A stretch of DNA of 64,000 bases, from assembly GCA_043747875.1 (NCBI GenBank), contig JAYTOI010000122.1:1-64000 (forward strand). The letters are read 5' to 3'. Below the pieces are notes generated by a model. That model was not told the DNA's origin and did not search any database. It saw nothing but the letters and a program-made list of their open reading frames with translations. Shown piece by piece: positions 1 through 8,963 of this stretch (position 1 is the stretch's first letter; each line of letters starts with the position of its first letter). Source of the stretch: CADEED01 sp043747875. GTDB lineage: Bacteria > Pseudomonadota > Gammaproteobacteria > Steroidobacterales > Steroidobacteraceae. The position numbers and the translations under genes were made by a program.

Positions 1-121
1 AAACATCCTACCAATCCCGACCAGCCTTCCTTACCTCACACAATCAACGCCTTCGCCCCCCGCGCGCGTGCAGCGTTCAGGCTTAAGTAAGTGCCATTCT
101 CCTCTACACAACTTACGGAAG

Positions 122-144
122 CGCCCGCAAGGGCGAGGGCTTTT
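122..144 (+). terminator. Hairpin with T-run before the RhuM/Fic gene
   Basis: A CGCCC/GGGCG stem closes a GCAA tetraloop and is followed by AGGGCTTTT. It lies 25 bases before the next start codon, so it may end the transcript of the gene to the left (probably hsdM, not in the window) or act as an attenuator. Bases 1-121 contain no complete gene. Two frames are open from the left edge and stop at 87 and 90, so the tail of an upstream gene is possible but was not recognised. The stem is short, so this is tentative. Confidence 0.35.
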
Positions 145-169
145 CGTGGTTGTCCTCAAGGAGCGAGAC

Positions 170-1225
170 ATGACAAAGAAGGTTAGGAAACGCATACCCG
201 TTGCAGTGGCGCGTGCGGGTAGTTCGCCGACGACCGCCGGCAGCGGCGAGGTTGTGCTGTACAAGGCTGGCGGCACGTTTCAGCTTGAAGTCCAGCTTCA
301 ACGGGATTCCGTGTGGCTGACGCAGGCACAAATGGTGAAACTTTTCGGACGCGACCAATCGGTAATCTCCCGCCATATTCTGAAGGTCTTTGGAGAGGAT
401 GAATTGCCGCTGGAGGGCAATATGCAAAAAATGCATATTGCTTCGTCCGACAAACCTGTCGTGGTTTACAGCCTCGACACCATCATTTCCGTCGGTTATC
501 GGGTCAACTCAAAGCAAGGCACGCGCTTTCGAATCTGGGCAACGCAGACATTGCGTGATCACCTGCTGCGTGGCTTCACCCTGAACGAGAAGCGCCTGCG
601 CGAGCGTGGCCTAAGCGAAGCCGAGCAGGCGATCGCACTACTATCGAAGACGCTCAAGAACCAGGCGCTGGTCAACGATCAGGGCCGCGCCGTGCTCGAT
701 GTAGTGCAGCGGTACACGCACGCCTGGCGCCTGCTGCTGGAGTACGACGAAGACCGGCTGGCGTCCGCCCCCGCGCAACCCGTATCGCAATCCAGCGAAC
801 TCACGCTCGCGGATGCGCACGTCGCCGTCGAGAGCCTGCGAGCATCGCTTGCCAGCCGCAATGAGGCCACCGGGTTATTTGGCCGCGAGCGCAGCGATCA
901 GTTCGCCGGCATCCTCGGCGCCATTGAACAGACCTTCGGCGGTGAGGCGCTGTATCCCACCGCCCAAGCGCGTGCCGCGCATCTGTTGTACTTCGTCATC
1001 AAGGATCACCCGTTCTCCGACGGCAACAAGCGCATCGGCACGCTGCTGTTCCTAGAGTATCTGCGGCGGAACCAACTACTGCTGCGGGAAGACGGTCAGC
1101 CGCGGCTGGCGGAAAACGCGGTGGTGGCGCTAGCGTTGTTAGTGGCGGAGAGCGATCCGAAGCAAAAAGAGTTAATGATTCGGCTGGTGCTCAACTTGCT
1201 CGATGAGCAGCAACGAACTTCTTAA
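170..1225 (+). CDS. RhuM family protein with C-terminal Fic domain
   Basis: The 351-residue protein has an N-terminal RhuM-type part (about residues 35-140, including QMVKLFGRDQSVISRH and RFRIWATQTLRDHL, a putative DNA-binding fold) and a C-terminal Fic/DOC domain with an intact HPFSDGNKR motif at residues 280-288. Fic domains with this motif usually transfer AMP or another nucleotide monophosphate to target proteins. The start ATG at 170 is preceded by AAGGAG; an in-frame upstream extension lacks such a site. The stop is 9 bases before hsdS. RhuM/Fic genes are known companions of type I restriction loci, where they may act as a toxin or regulator. The target is unknown. Confidence 0.85.
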   Translation: MTKKVRKRIPVAVARAGSSPTTAGSGEVVLYKAGGTFQLEVQLQRDSVWLTQAQMVKLFGRDQSVISRHILKVFGEDELPLEGNMQKMHIASSDKPVVVYSLDTIISVGYRVNSKQGTRFRIWATQTLRDHLLRGFTLNEKRLRERGLSEAEQAIALLSKTLKNQALVNDQGRAVLDVVQRYTHAWRLLLEYDEDRLASAPAQPVSQSSELTLADAHVAVESLRASLASRNEATGLFGRERSDQFAGILGAIEQTFGGEALYPTAQARAAHLLYFVIKDHPFSDGNKRIGTLLFLEYLRRNQLLLREDGQPRLAENAVVALALLVAESDPKQKELMIRLVLNLLDEQQRTS

Positions 1226-1234
1226 GGACGGCTG

Positions 1235-2545
1235 GTGGCCCTGCTAAACCAATACGAGCGTTTCCTCAATGGACTTCCGGCAGCTTGGGAGCGAAAACGC
1301 GTTTCCGAACTCGGGAAGGTAGTGGGAGGCGGCACGCCATCGCGAGACGTGAAAGCATTTTGGAATGGTCCGCTTCCGTGGCTTACGCCGGGTGAAGTGA
1401 GTGATGGGAAATCGAAGTTCCTTTCCGATACACGCGACACAATTAGCCACGCCGGACTCTCCAGTAGCGGTGCCAATCTACTGCCCCCCAGTTCATTGAT
1501 GGTGACTACTCGCGCAACCCTCGGCGCAAGAGCAATCAATGCAGTGCCAATGGCCACAAACCAAGGCTTTCGGTCGATCGTTTTCAAGAAGGGCGAAAGC
1601 GCGGATTTCTATTTCTATTTGATCGAAATGATGAAATCGGAGCTGAAACGCCGGGCGTCAGGAACTGTTTTTCTTGAAATATCAGGTGGCGAATTCGGCC
1701 GCATACAGGTTCCAAGTCCACCGGCCGACGAGAAGCGCGCGATTGCAACAATATTGGGAACGCTCGACACAGCAATCCAGAAAACCGAGGCAATCGTCGA
1801 GAAGCTGAAACAAGTCAAACAAGGGCTGCCGCACGACCTGCTGACCCGCGGCATCGACGTGAACGGCGAGCTGCGGCCGCTGCAAAGTGAGGCGCCCCAC
1901 CTGTACAAGCAATCGACGCTCGGGTGGGTTCCGAAGGAGTGGGTTCCAACGACTCTCGACAGCTTGGTAGCGAAGGATCGACCAATCGTCTACGGCATCC
2001 TAATGCCTGGTTACGGCGAAGACTCAGGGATCCCCGTTATCAAGGTGAAGGACATCGTGGAAGGTTTCATCAACCAGTCAAATCTCTTACTAACAACACC
2101 AGCAATTGATCGCGAATATAGGCGCTCCCGATTGCAGGCGGGAGATTTGCTGTTCACGATTCGCGGAACAGTAGGGCGGACAGCGTTCGTTCCACCGCAA
2201 CTCGACGCGGCAAACATCACGCAAGATACTGCGAGAATTTCCCTCGTTGAGTCTGATTCAACGTTCATTCGCGAATGGCTAGGTGCGTGTCTCGCGAGAG
2301 CGTTTGTTAACGTGCATACGATCGGTGTCGCGGTGCGGGGCATCAATCTGCGAGATGTTCGTCGAATTCCTATCTTGAGGCCACCTCTGGCGGAGGCACG
2401 AGGGATCGGAGATAGGATGAGGGCGGCGGAGTCCCGTGTCTACACGGAACAAGCGCGACTAGCGAAGTTGGAACTTGTCCGAAAAGGCATTATGGAAGAC
2501 CTTTTCAGTGGCCGCATCCCAGTTACGCCCGCGCTGAGTACGTAG
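1235..2545 (+). CDS. hsdS: Type I restriction-modification specificity subunit HsdS
   Basis: A 436-residue specificity subunit that would choose the DNA target for both the methyltransferase and the restriction complex. Two target-recognition domains are visible (about residues 18-150 and 225-380). Each is followed by a long helix of the conserved spacer type: one includes DEKRAIATILGTLDTAIQKT, the other ends near LVRKGIMEDLFSGRI. The N-terminal half has the usual GGGTPSR and PWLTPGEV elements. The start is GTG at 1235, with AAGGA from the preceding stop region serving as the binding site. Base composition is lower in GC than most of the window, typical of exchanged hsdS genes. The matching HsdM is not in the window. 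Confidence 0.93.
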   Translation: MALLNQYERFLNGLPAAWERKRVSELGKVVGGGTPSRDVKAFWNGPLPWLTPGEVSDGKSKFLSDTRDTISHAGLSSSGANLLPPSSLMVTTRATLGARAINAVPMATNQGFRSIVFKKGESADFYFYLIEMMKSELKRRASGTVFLEISGGEFGRIQVPSPPADEKRAIATILGTLDTAIQKTEAIVEKLKQVKQGLPHDLLTRGIDVNGELRPLQSEAPHLYKQSTLGWVPKEWVPTTLDSLVAKDRPIVYGILMPGYGEDSGIPVIKVKDIVEGFINQSNLLLTTPAIDREYRRSRLQAGDLLFTIRGTVGRTAFVPPQLDAANITQDTARISLVESDSTFIREWLGACLARAFVNVHTIGVAVRGINLRDVRRIPILRPPLAEARGIGDRMRAAESRVYTEQARLAKLELVRKGIMEDLFSGRIPVTPALST

Positions 2546-2557
2546 TTAGAGGCCGTA

Positions 2558-3163
2558 GTGAATTTAGTTTTGAGCAACGTCCCTGTTGTGAACCTTCGAA
2601 CCAAATTCGAGGAGTACCTTCGCATATTCAGGAGCCCAGACTTCAAGCAGACAATCTTCAACTGCGGAATGTCTTCGGCACATCTTCCGAATCTTTCCTG
2701 GCACGGTCTGCCGAATGATCTTCTCACTCTGATGCTTCAGAGAACCGTAGTAGGTCTCGAATGCTACGTTTCATCTGGCGCCGAATACGAGCTATCCAAG
2801 CGCGGGTGCCTAACTCAAGATCTCGAAAGGCAGATCAGGAACCCGTTTTTGCTCGACCGTAGTGGTGTGGTCGCTTTCTACGAAAAGTTGCCGCAACTCG
2901 TTGATGTATCGCTGGGGCTCCGCGCTCAGAGCAGCAAGATCTTTGATGACCTCGCTTCTTTTTATAAATCGGTCCGCAATCCAATATTCCACGGGGGGCT
3001 GCTGGCTTTCTCCGGCGACAACTACGATCGAGTCGCTTCGGCGTTCGAGCTCTTTGCGCGTGTTTATGATTGGATTAATTCATGGTACACCGCACCCCCG
3101 GAGGGGTGGCAACACATTGGAACTCCAAACAACCCTGCCCGCGCAAACGCATGTGCACAATAA
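2558..3163 (+). CDS. HEPN-like protein of unknown function inside the hsd operon
   Basis: The 201-residue protein is largely helical with no signal peptide or membrane segment. Near the C terminus, SVRNPIFHGG (R140 to H145) fits the R-x4-6-H signature of HEPN domains, which form RNase sites in many toxins and anti-phage proteins; it follows a helical stretch, as in HEPN folds. No family name was recognised. The gene lies between hsdS (12 bases upstream) and hsdR (3 bases downstream), so it is very probably co-transcribed. It is the most AT-rich gene of the island. The GTG start at 2558 is the first in frame after hsdS; a later start is possible. The RNase role is inference from the motif and context. 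Confidence 0.6.
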   Translation: MNLVLSNVPVVNLRTKFEEYLRIFRSPDFKQTIFNCGMSSAHLPNLSWHGLPNDLLTLMLQRTVVGLECYVSSGAEYELSKRGCLTQDLERQIRNPFLLDRSGVVAFYEKLPQLVDVSLGLRAQSSKIFDDLASFYKSVRNPIFHGGLLAFSGDNYDRVASAFELFARVYDWINSWYTAPPEGWQHIGTPNNPARANACAQ

Positions 3164-3166
3164 TGA

Positions 3167-6100
3167 GTGTTACCTGACGCCATGGGCCACGAACTCGACG
3201 ACGTTGAACAGCGCTTCATCGATCAACTCGTCGGAATGGGCTGGGCTCACGTCGCAGGCTCTCTCGATGAGCCTGGCGCAACGAGGTGCGAAGGTTTCTC
3301 TCAAGTCATTCTCGAACCTCTGTTCCGCCAGAAGCTCCGCGAGCTGAATCTCCGCGACGGCAAGCCGTGGCTTGACGATGGCCGCATCTCTGAAGCCGTC
3401 GCTGCGATCACGCGCATCGGTGCTTCCGAACTCATGGAAGCCAATCAGGTCGCGACCGAACTACTGTTGAAGGGCCACACGGTCGACGGCGTGGCGGACT
3501 GGAACGCCGGGCGCGGTCAAACCATTCAGTACATCGACTGGGCGAGCCCCGAGCGCAATCAGTTCACGGTGGTCAGCCAGTTCCGAATCGACTACCCGCC
3601 TGGGCACGATCGCGGCAAGGGATTCGTCGTTCCGGACTTGGTGCTGTTCGTGAACGGCATTCCGCTCATTGTCGTGGAGTGCAAGAGCCCATCGGTGGCG
3701 GAACCTTTGCCCGAGGCAGTGGACCAACTGCGCCGCTACAGCAATCAACGCCGCGCGAACTTCGAAGTAGAAGACAACGAAGGCAACGAGGCGCTATTTC
3801 ACACCAACCAATTGTTGATCGCGACGAGTTTCGACGAGACGCGCGTGGGCTGCATCGGCGCAGCGTTCGACGATTTCACGACGTGGAAAACCGTCACGCC
3901 GCTCACCGAGAGCGAAGTCGCTGCCTCTCTCGGAAAAGACAAACTTTCCGAGCAAGAACGCACCATCGCCGGCATGTTGAGCAAGAGCAATCTGTTCGAC
4001 ATCGTGCGGCACTTCATGCTGTTCATGCAGTCTGGCGGCCAGACGATCAAAGCCGTATGCCGCTATCAACAATTCCGCGCGGTGAGCAAAGCCGTGCAGC
4101 GTCTGCAGACCGGGCTGACGCGCGTGCAGGACGGCGAGCATGACCGCCGCGGCGGCATTATCTGGCATACGCAGGGCTCGGGAAAGAGCCTCACCATGGT
4201 GTTCCTGGTGCGCAAGCTGCGCACGGACCCGAAGCTGCGACGCTTCAAGGTCATCGTGGTCACGGATCGCAAAGACCTTCAGCGGCAGCTTTCTGAAACA
4301 GCGGCGCTCACGGGTGAGACGGTCGAAGTGGCAACTTCGCGTTATGCACTCGGGGCGCTGGTGCGACGCAAGGCACCGGGGCTCATCTTTGGCACCGTGC
4401 AAAAGTATCGCAACGCGGACATGGCAGACGAGGATCCACTGCGCGCCGAAGACCTGCCACGGTATCCGCGCGTGGCCGACGAGCCGCGCGGCGATGTGCT
4501 CAACGAGGACAGCAACATCCTCGTGCTCGTGGACGAAGCGCATCGCAGTCACGGCAACGATCTGCACGCCTACCTCATGGCCGGCATGCCCAACTGCGCC
4601 AAGATCGGCTTTACGGGCACGCCGATCATCATCGGCGAGAAGAAGCGCACACACGAAATCTTCGGCGAGTTCATCGACCGTTACACCATCAAGGAATCCG
4701 AGCGGGACGGCGCCACCGTACCCGTGCTCTACGAAGGCCGCACCGCGCAGGGCGCGGTGAAGGACGGGGCCAGCCTCGACGAACTGTTCGAGGATCTATT
4801 CCGCGAGCGCGGCGAGGAAGAGCTCGAAGCCATTCGCCAGAAGTACGGCACCAAGGGGCAGATCCTCGAAGCGCAGGCGTTGATCGATGCGAAGGCGCGC
4901 GACATCCTGCGTCACTACGTCACCTACATCCTGCCGAACGGCCACAAAGCGCAGGTGGTGGCGTACAGCCGGCGAGCCGCCATTCGTTATCTCGATTCTC
5001 TGGAAGCCGCGCGTACCGAACTACTGCGCGACGCCGCCATGCTTTCGCCGGCGGACAAAGCACTGGACGACGAGGATCTCTGCCAGCGCCCGGTGCAGAT
5101 TCAAGCGCAGGTGCAGGCCTGGCGTTATCGGGACTTGCTTGCCGAGCTGCAATTCGCGCCGATCATTTCTGGCAGCAACAACGATGACCCGGCGTGGAAG
5201 TTATGGACCGACACCACGGCGCAAGAAACGTTGATCGCGCGTTTCAAGAAAGCGCTGGTACACGCCGACCCGCAGAAGCGCGATCCGCTGGCAATCCTGA
5301 TCGTGAAGTCGATGCTGCTCACCGGCTTCGACGCAGCCATCGAGGGCGTGATGTACCTCGACCGGCCCATCAAAGAGGCCGAGCTGTTGCAGGCCATCGC
5401 GCGCGTGAACCGCACGGGCCACGGCAAGCGCGCTGGCATTGTGGTGGATTACTTCGGCATCGCGCATCACCTGAAGGAAGCGCTCGCCGCATATGCGGAC
5501 GATGACATCGCGGGCGCATTGCAGAGCCTGAAGGACGAGATCCCCGCGCTGCGCGACCGGCACCTGCGCGTGGTGGACTTGTTTCGCCGCCAGGGCATCG
5601 ACTCTCTCGACGACACGGAGACCTGCGTCGAAGCGCTGCGCGACGAACGCCTGCGCGCGGAGTTCATGGTGAAGCTCAATCACTTTCTGGAGTCGCTCGA
5701 TACGGTGTTACCCCGGCCGGAGGGACTGCCGTTCACGCGCGACGCCAAGAAGCTCGCCTACATTCAGGCGCGCGCACGCAATCGTTACAAGGACATTCCG
5801 CAGATCGGCAAGGACGTGGGCGCCAAGGTACGCAAGCTGATTGACGACCATGTGATCTCGCTCGGAGTCGATCCCAAGATCCCGCCCGTGTCTCTGACAG
5901 ATGCGGATTTCGAGAAGCATGTTGCTGGCCAGGCCGGGCCGCGCGCCAAGGCTTCAGAGATGGAGCACGCCCTGCGCCATCACATCCGCAAGCATCTCGA
6001 TGAAGACCCGGTGCTGTATCGCAAACTGAGCGAGCGGCTGCAGGAAATTCTGCAACAGCTCGGCGACAAGTGGGATGAACAGGTTGCCGCGATGCAAGGC

Positions 6101-6460
6101 TTGATCAACGAGCTACGGGCCGGACAGAGCGTGGGTGATGAGGCGACGCCGCCCATGCCGGAACGCTATCTACCATTCTTTCGCATGTTGCTGCAGGAAA
6201 CTACCGGGGACGCGAAGCCCGACGCCGCGAAGGTCCGCTCGACGATGGATCTGGCCGCGGAAGTCGTGGAACTCGTCGCCGGGGAGCTCACCGAGAACTT
6301 CTGGCGCTCGAACCGCAAGCCCGATCAGGATGCGCTCGCCACGCGGCTTTTCGAGCACCTGATGGCCGCGCGCGTCGCCGATATCGACGGAGTGGATGCA
6401 CTGGTCGACAAACTCATGGACCTCGCGCGTGCCAATCACGCGCGACTGAGAGAAGCATGA
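3167..6460 (+). CDS. hsdR: Type I restriction endonuclease subunit HsdR
   Basis: A 1097-residue restriction and translocation subunit. The N-terminal nuclease domain shows the PD-ExK pattern: D157 in VVPDLVLF and E171-C-K173 in VVECKS. The SF2 motor carries Walker A GSGKS (337-341), the DEAH box (456-459), GFTGTP and the late motif QAIARVNRTG. The C-terminal helical part would bind the methyltransferase core. Length and motifs fit a complete enzyme. Start choice: GTG at 3167 follows the upstream stop by three bases; ATG at 3182 is an alternative, and neither has a strong binding site. The last four bases overlap the next gene (ATGA). Confidence 0.95.
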   Translation: MLPDAMGHELDDVEQRFIDQLVGMGWAHVAGSLDEPGATRCEGFSQVILEPLFRQKLRELNLRDGKPWLDDGRISEAVAAITRIGASELMEANQVATELLLKGHTVDGVADWNAGRGQTIQYIDWASPERNQFTVVSQFRIDYPPGHDRGKGFVVPDLVLFVNGIPLIVVECKSPSVAEPLPEAVDQLRRYSNQRRANFEVEDNEGNEALFHTNQLLIATSFDETRVGCIGAAFDDFTTWKTVTPLTESEVAASLGKDKLSEQERTIAGMLSKSNLFDIVRHFMLFMQSGGQTIKAVCRYQQFRAVSKAVQRLQTGLTRVQDGEHDRRGGIIWHTQGSGKSLTMVFLVRKLRTDPKLRRFKVIVVTDRKDLQRQLSETAALTGETVEVATSRYALGALVRRKAPGLIFGTVQKYRNADMADEDPLRAEDLPRYPRVADEPRGDVLNEDSNILVLVDEAHRSHGNDLHAYLMAGMPNCAKIGFTGTPIIIGEKKRTHEIFGEFIDRYTIKESERDGATVPVLYEGRTAQGAVKDGASLDELFEDLFRERGEEELEAIRQKYGTKGQILEAQALIDAKARDILRHYVTYILPNGHKAQVVAYSRRAAIRYLDSLEAARTELLRDAAMLSPADKALDDEDLCQRPVQIQAQVQAWRYRDLLAELQFAPIISGSNNDDPAWKLWTDTTAQETLIARFKKALVHADPQKRDPLAILIVKSMLLTGFDAAIEGVMYLDRPIKEAELLQAIARVNRTGHGKRAGIVVDYFGIAHHLKEALAAYADDDIAGALQSLKDEIPALRDRHLRVVDLFRRQGIDSLDDTETCVEALRDERLRAEFMVKLNHFLESLDTVLPRPEGLPFTRDAKKLAYIQARARNRYKDIPQIGKDVGAKVRKLIDDHVISLGVDPKIPPVSLTDADFEKHVAGQAGPRAKASEMEHALRHHIRKHLDEDPVLYRKLSERLQEILQQLGDKWDEQVAAMQGLINELRAGQSVGDEATPPMPERYLPFFRMLLQETTGDAKPDAAKVRSTMDLAAEVVELVAGELTENFWRSNRKPDQDALATRLFEHLMAARVADIDGVDALVDKLMDLARANHARLREA

Positions 6461-7152
6461 GCGCGTTGACGGTTCATGATCTTCGCTTCGATGTGAAGCG
6501 CAGCGAACGCCGCCGCGTGATGCAGATCACCGTCGATCGCCGTGGCGAACTCTCGCTGGCAGCACCTGTGCGCGTGGGCGAAGCAAAGCTCGTGAGCTTC
6601 GTGTTGGAGAAGCGCTTCTGGATTTACACGAAACTCGCAGAGAAAGACCTGTTGCGGCGGCCTCTGCGTCGCCGGTCGTTCGTAAACGGCGAGGGATTTC
6701 TACATCGCGGACGCAGCTACCGATTGAAGCTCGTCGCAAAGCAGGATGCACCGCTCAAGCTCGAGACCGGGCGATTTCTATTGCTGAAGAGCGAAGTGAA
6801 GCGAGCCCGAGAGCATTTCGTGCGCTGGTACACCGAGCGCGGCAACGCCTTGTTCGCGGCGAAAGTGGCCGACTACTGCGCGCGCATGCAGGTTGAGCCC
6901 GCCGGAGTTCGCGTCCGCGACCTTGGCTATCGCTGGGGGTCCTGCGGCAAGGGTAACTGGCTGTACTTTCATTGGAAATCCATCCTGCTGCCACCGCGTA
7001 TCGCCGAGTACGTCGTCGTGCATGAGATCGCGCATCTGCATGAGCGTTTGCACACACCTGAGTTCTGGCAACGTGTCGAGCGTGCGATGCCAGACTATGC
7101 GCGGCGTAAGAAATGGCTAGCGGAGCGCGGGATGGATGTCGAGGAGCTCTAG
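6457..7152 (+). CDS. YgjP/M48-type zinc metallopeptidase (DUF45)
   Basis: A 231-residue protein of the YgjP (DUF45, WLM-like) family. The zinc site HEIAH is at residues 189-193, followed by HERLHTPEFW with a candidate third ligand. YRWGSCGKGNW just upstream is the family's conserved RWGSC element. It overlaps hsdR by ATGA, so translation is coupled, and it ends the plus-strand run. Genes of this family are often the last gene of type I restriction operons. Their substrate is not established; proteolytic control of the restriction complex is only a guess. No signal peptide, so cytoplasmic. Confidence 0.85.
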   Translation: MSALTVHDLRFDVKRSERRRVMQITVDRRGELSLAAPVRVGEAKLVSFVLEKRFWIYTKLAEKDLLRRPLRRRSFVNGEGFLHRGRSYRLKLVAKQDAPLKLETGRFLLLKSEVKRAREHFVRWYTERGNALFAAKVADYCARMQVEPAGVRVRDLGYRWGSCGKGNWLYFHWKSILLPPRIAEYVVVHEIAHLHERLHTPEFWQRVERAMPDYARRKKWLAERGMDVEEL

Positions 7153-7189
7153 ATATGATGTGCGTCCCGCTTCGATGTTTTCGCTTCCT

Positions 7190-8918
7190 CTACTGAAGAT
7201 CATCTAGAAGTTCGTCGATTGATTTCCGGTCAATTAACCGCCAGTGGTCCTCGAACTTCTTCATCAGCCTCTTCTGCCTTTCTTCGACTTCCTTCGGCAG
7301 CCACTCCTTCACGACGAGCACTTCTGTTGTCAGCGGAAACGGCGAGACCTTTCCGCGGCGAAAGTACGAATCTTTCTTTCGGTCAAAGTCCCAATTCGAC
7401 GCCTGACTGTTCTTGCTGCGACTGAGTAAGGCAAGGTTTCCGACTCGATGAACGATGGCTGCGCGGGTAGCGGGATCCGGAAACCAATCCAGCCACTTGC
7501 TGCCGGCTTTTGGCGTCTGCGGCAGCACGTGTTCGACTGAGATTACGTCGTAGTCATATCTTGCCGACGCCTCGGAGATAAGGCTGTCGAGGCGCATGAG
7601 CACTCGTGCACATGCTTTCGCCGAAAGGTTGTCGTAGAGAGGTCCATCGAGCCCTTCGTAAAAGCTCATCTGCTCGATCGGTGTCAATTGCAGTGCCGAC
7701 CCAACCGCGTACAGATCAGCGCCAGACTCGAGCTCACCCGTCAACTTTGCGAACCGCTCGATGCGATCGTTGATACCTGTTCGTGTCACAAGCATGAAGT
7801 ACGTCAGACGTTCGAGATCGCTCATGAATCTCGACATCGCCCGGGGCCGGTCCGTCCTCGCGATGACGGACGACGAATGCGAGTGCTGGCGGCACCCAGT
7901 CGTTGAAGCCAATACGATTGAGCCAGCGCAAATGCTCGTTCACTGTGTCGGCATCGCTGGGAGCAGAATACGCCGATGACCGCAACTCACCAAAGGCCAC
8001 AGTCATGGGAAGCAGCACATCGTCGATGAACGTAATCGGCACCTTGATCGACGGAACGTAAGCTTCAATTTCCTTTAGCAGAATTTCCTTCGCCTTAGCT
8101 TTGCGGTACACGGTACGGATGTGCCCAAACAGAACATTGAAGTCGTCGCGGCCGAGATCTTCTTCCGCGTCTTCCCATTTCTTGTTGTAAGCCTCTCGCT
8201 GCGATTCGGAAATACTGCCAATAATCTTCGCCTTGAGAATGTCAGTCGGCGTCAGATCAAGGCCGCGGCTGTTGAGCACGGAAAAGATGCGATATGCGGA
8301 GTTCTCATCAGGTGTTGTGACCACCACCAAGTAGCAGCGCTGCAAGATGAAACTTGCGAGCTCAATGCACTGGGGCTCCTTGAGTGTCGCAAGTTTGTTC
8401 TGGAAATACCGAGCGTTGTCGCGAAGGTTGCGCTGGCTGTCCGACATCGCCGTTTCGATGCTGAGAAGGGTGGGAAACCCTTTGTCACGCTGCACGAAGC
8501 GCTGGAAGAATTCGGCATCGCGTTCTCGCAACGTCAGTCGGAATCGATCCTGCGTTCCGACCAGAGTGTCGCCCACTTCGTAGAGGCGCTTCGTAATCTC
8601 ATCACGAGGCTTTCCCGTAACACTCGCGCGTACCGCGGACAGGAGCAACGTTAGAGTCGTCAATCGTTGTTGCCCGTCAACGATATCCGCATCCGGTGAA
8701 TCTGCTTTGATGAGCACGATACTGCCCAGAAAGTAGCTCGGCATTTTCGCAATCGGACCGGGATTGGCCTGGATGAATCCGAGTAAGTCCTCAACAAGTT
8801 CGCGTGCCTGCTCAGGGGTCCACGAGTACGGACGCTGATAGTCTGGGACGCGAAATAGATAGTCGTCGCTGAACACTTTTTGAATCGGCTGTTCTTTCGC
8901 TTCGATTGCCTTTGCCAT
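7190..8918 (-). pseudogene. GmrSD-like DUF262/DUF1524 protein, split by a frameshift
   Basis: The N-terminal frame (8918 down to about 7850) has DUF262 hallmarks: DYQRPYSWTPEQ, YFLGSIVLI and the NTP-binding-like IVDGQQRLTTLTLLL. The reading then continues in another frame, from about 7850 to 7190, with a DUF1524 HNH-like part (VEHVLPQTP, then GNLALLSRSKNSQASN). The join falls at the run GGGG at 7843-7846; removing one base restores a single protein of about 575 residues. GmrSD-type proteins restrict modified phage DNA. The start is ATG at 8918 with GAGGTGAAG upstream. It converges on the hsd operon with a 37-base gap. A sequencing error in the G run cannot be excluded; otherwise the nuclease half is lost. 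Confidence 0.8.
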
Positions 8919-8963
8919 CGCTTCACCTCGCGCGTCGTTCTTCCTGGTTTGAAACAGCGTGCG

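Noticed and set aside
1..90. Possible end of hsdM at the left edge
   Set aside because: Two frames are open from base 1 but neither gives a recognisable HsdM C terminus, so no gene is claimed.
5201..5683. Antisense frames within hsdR, also at 3794-4654
   Set aside because: Long only because the GC-rich codons of hsdR lack stops in reverse; no protein pattern.
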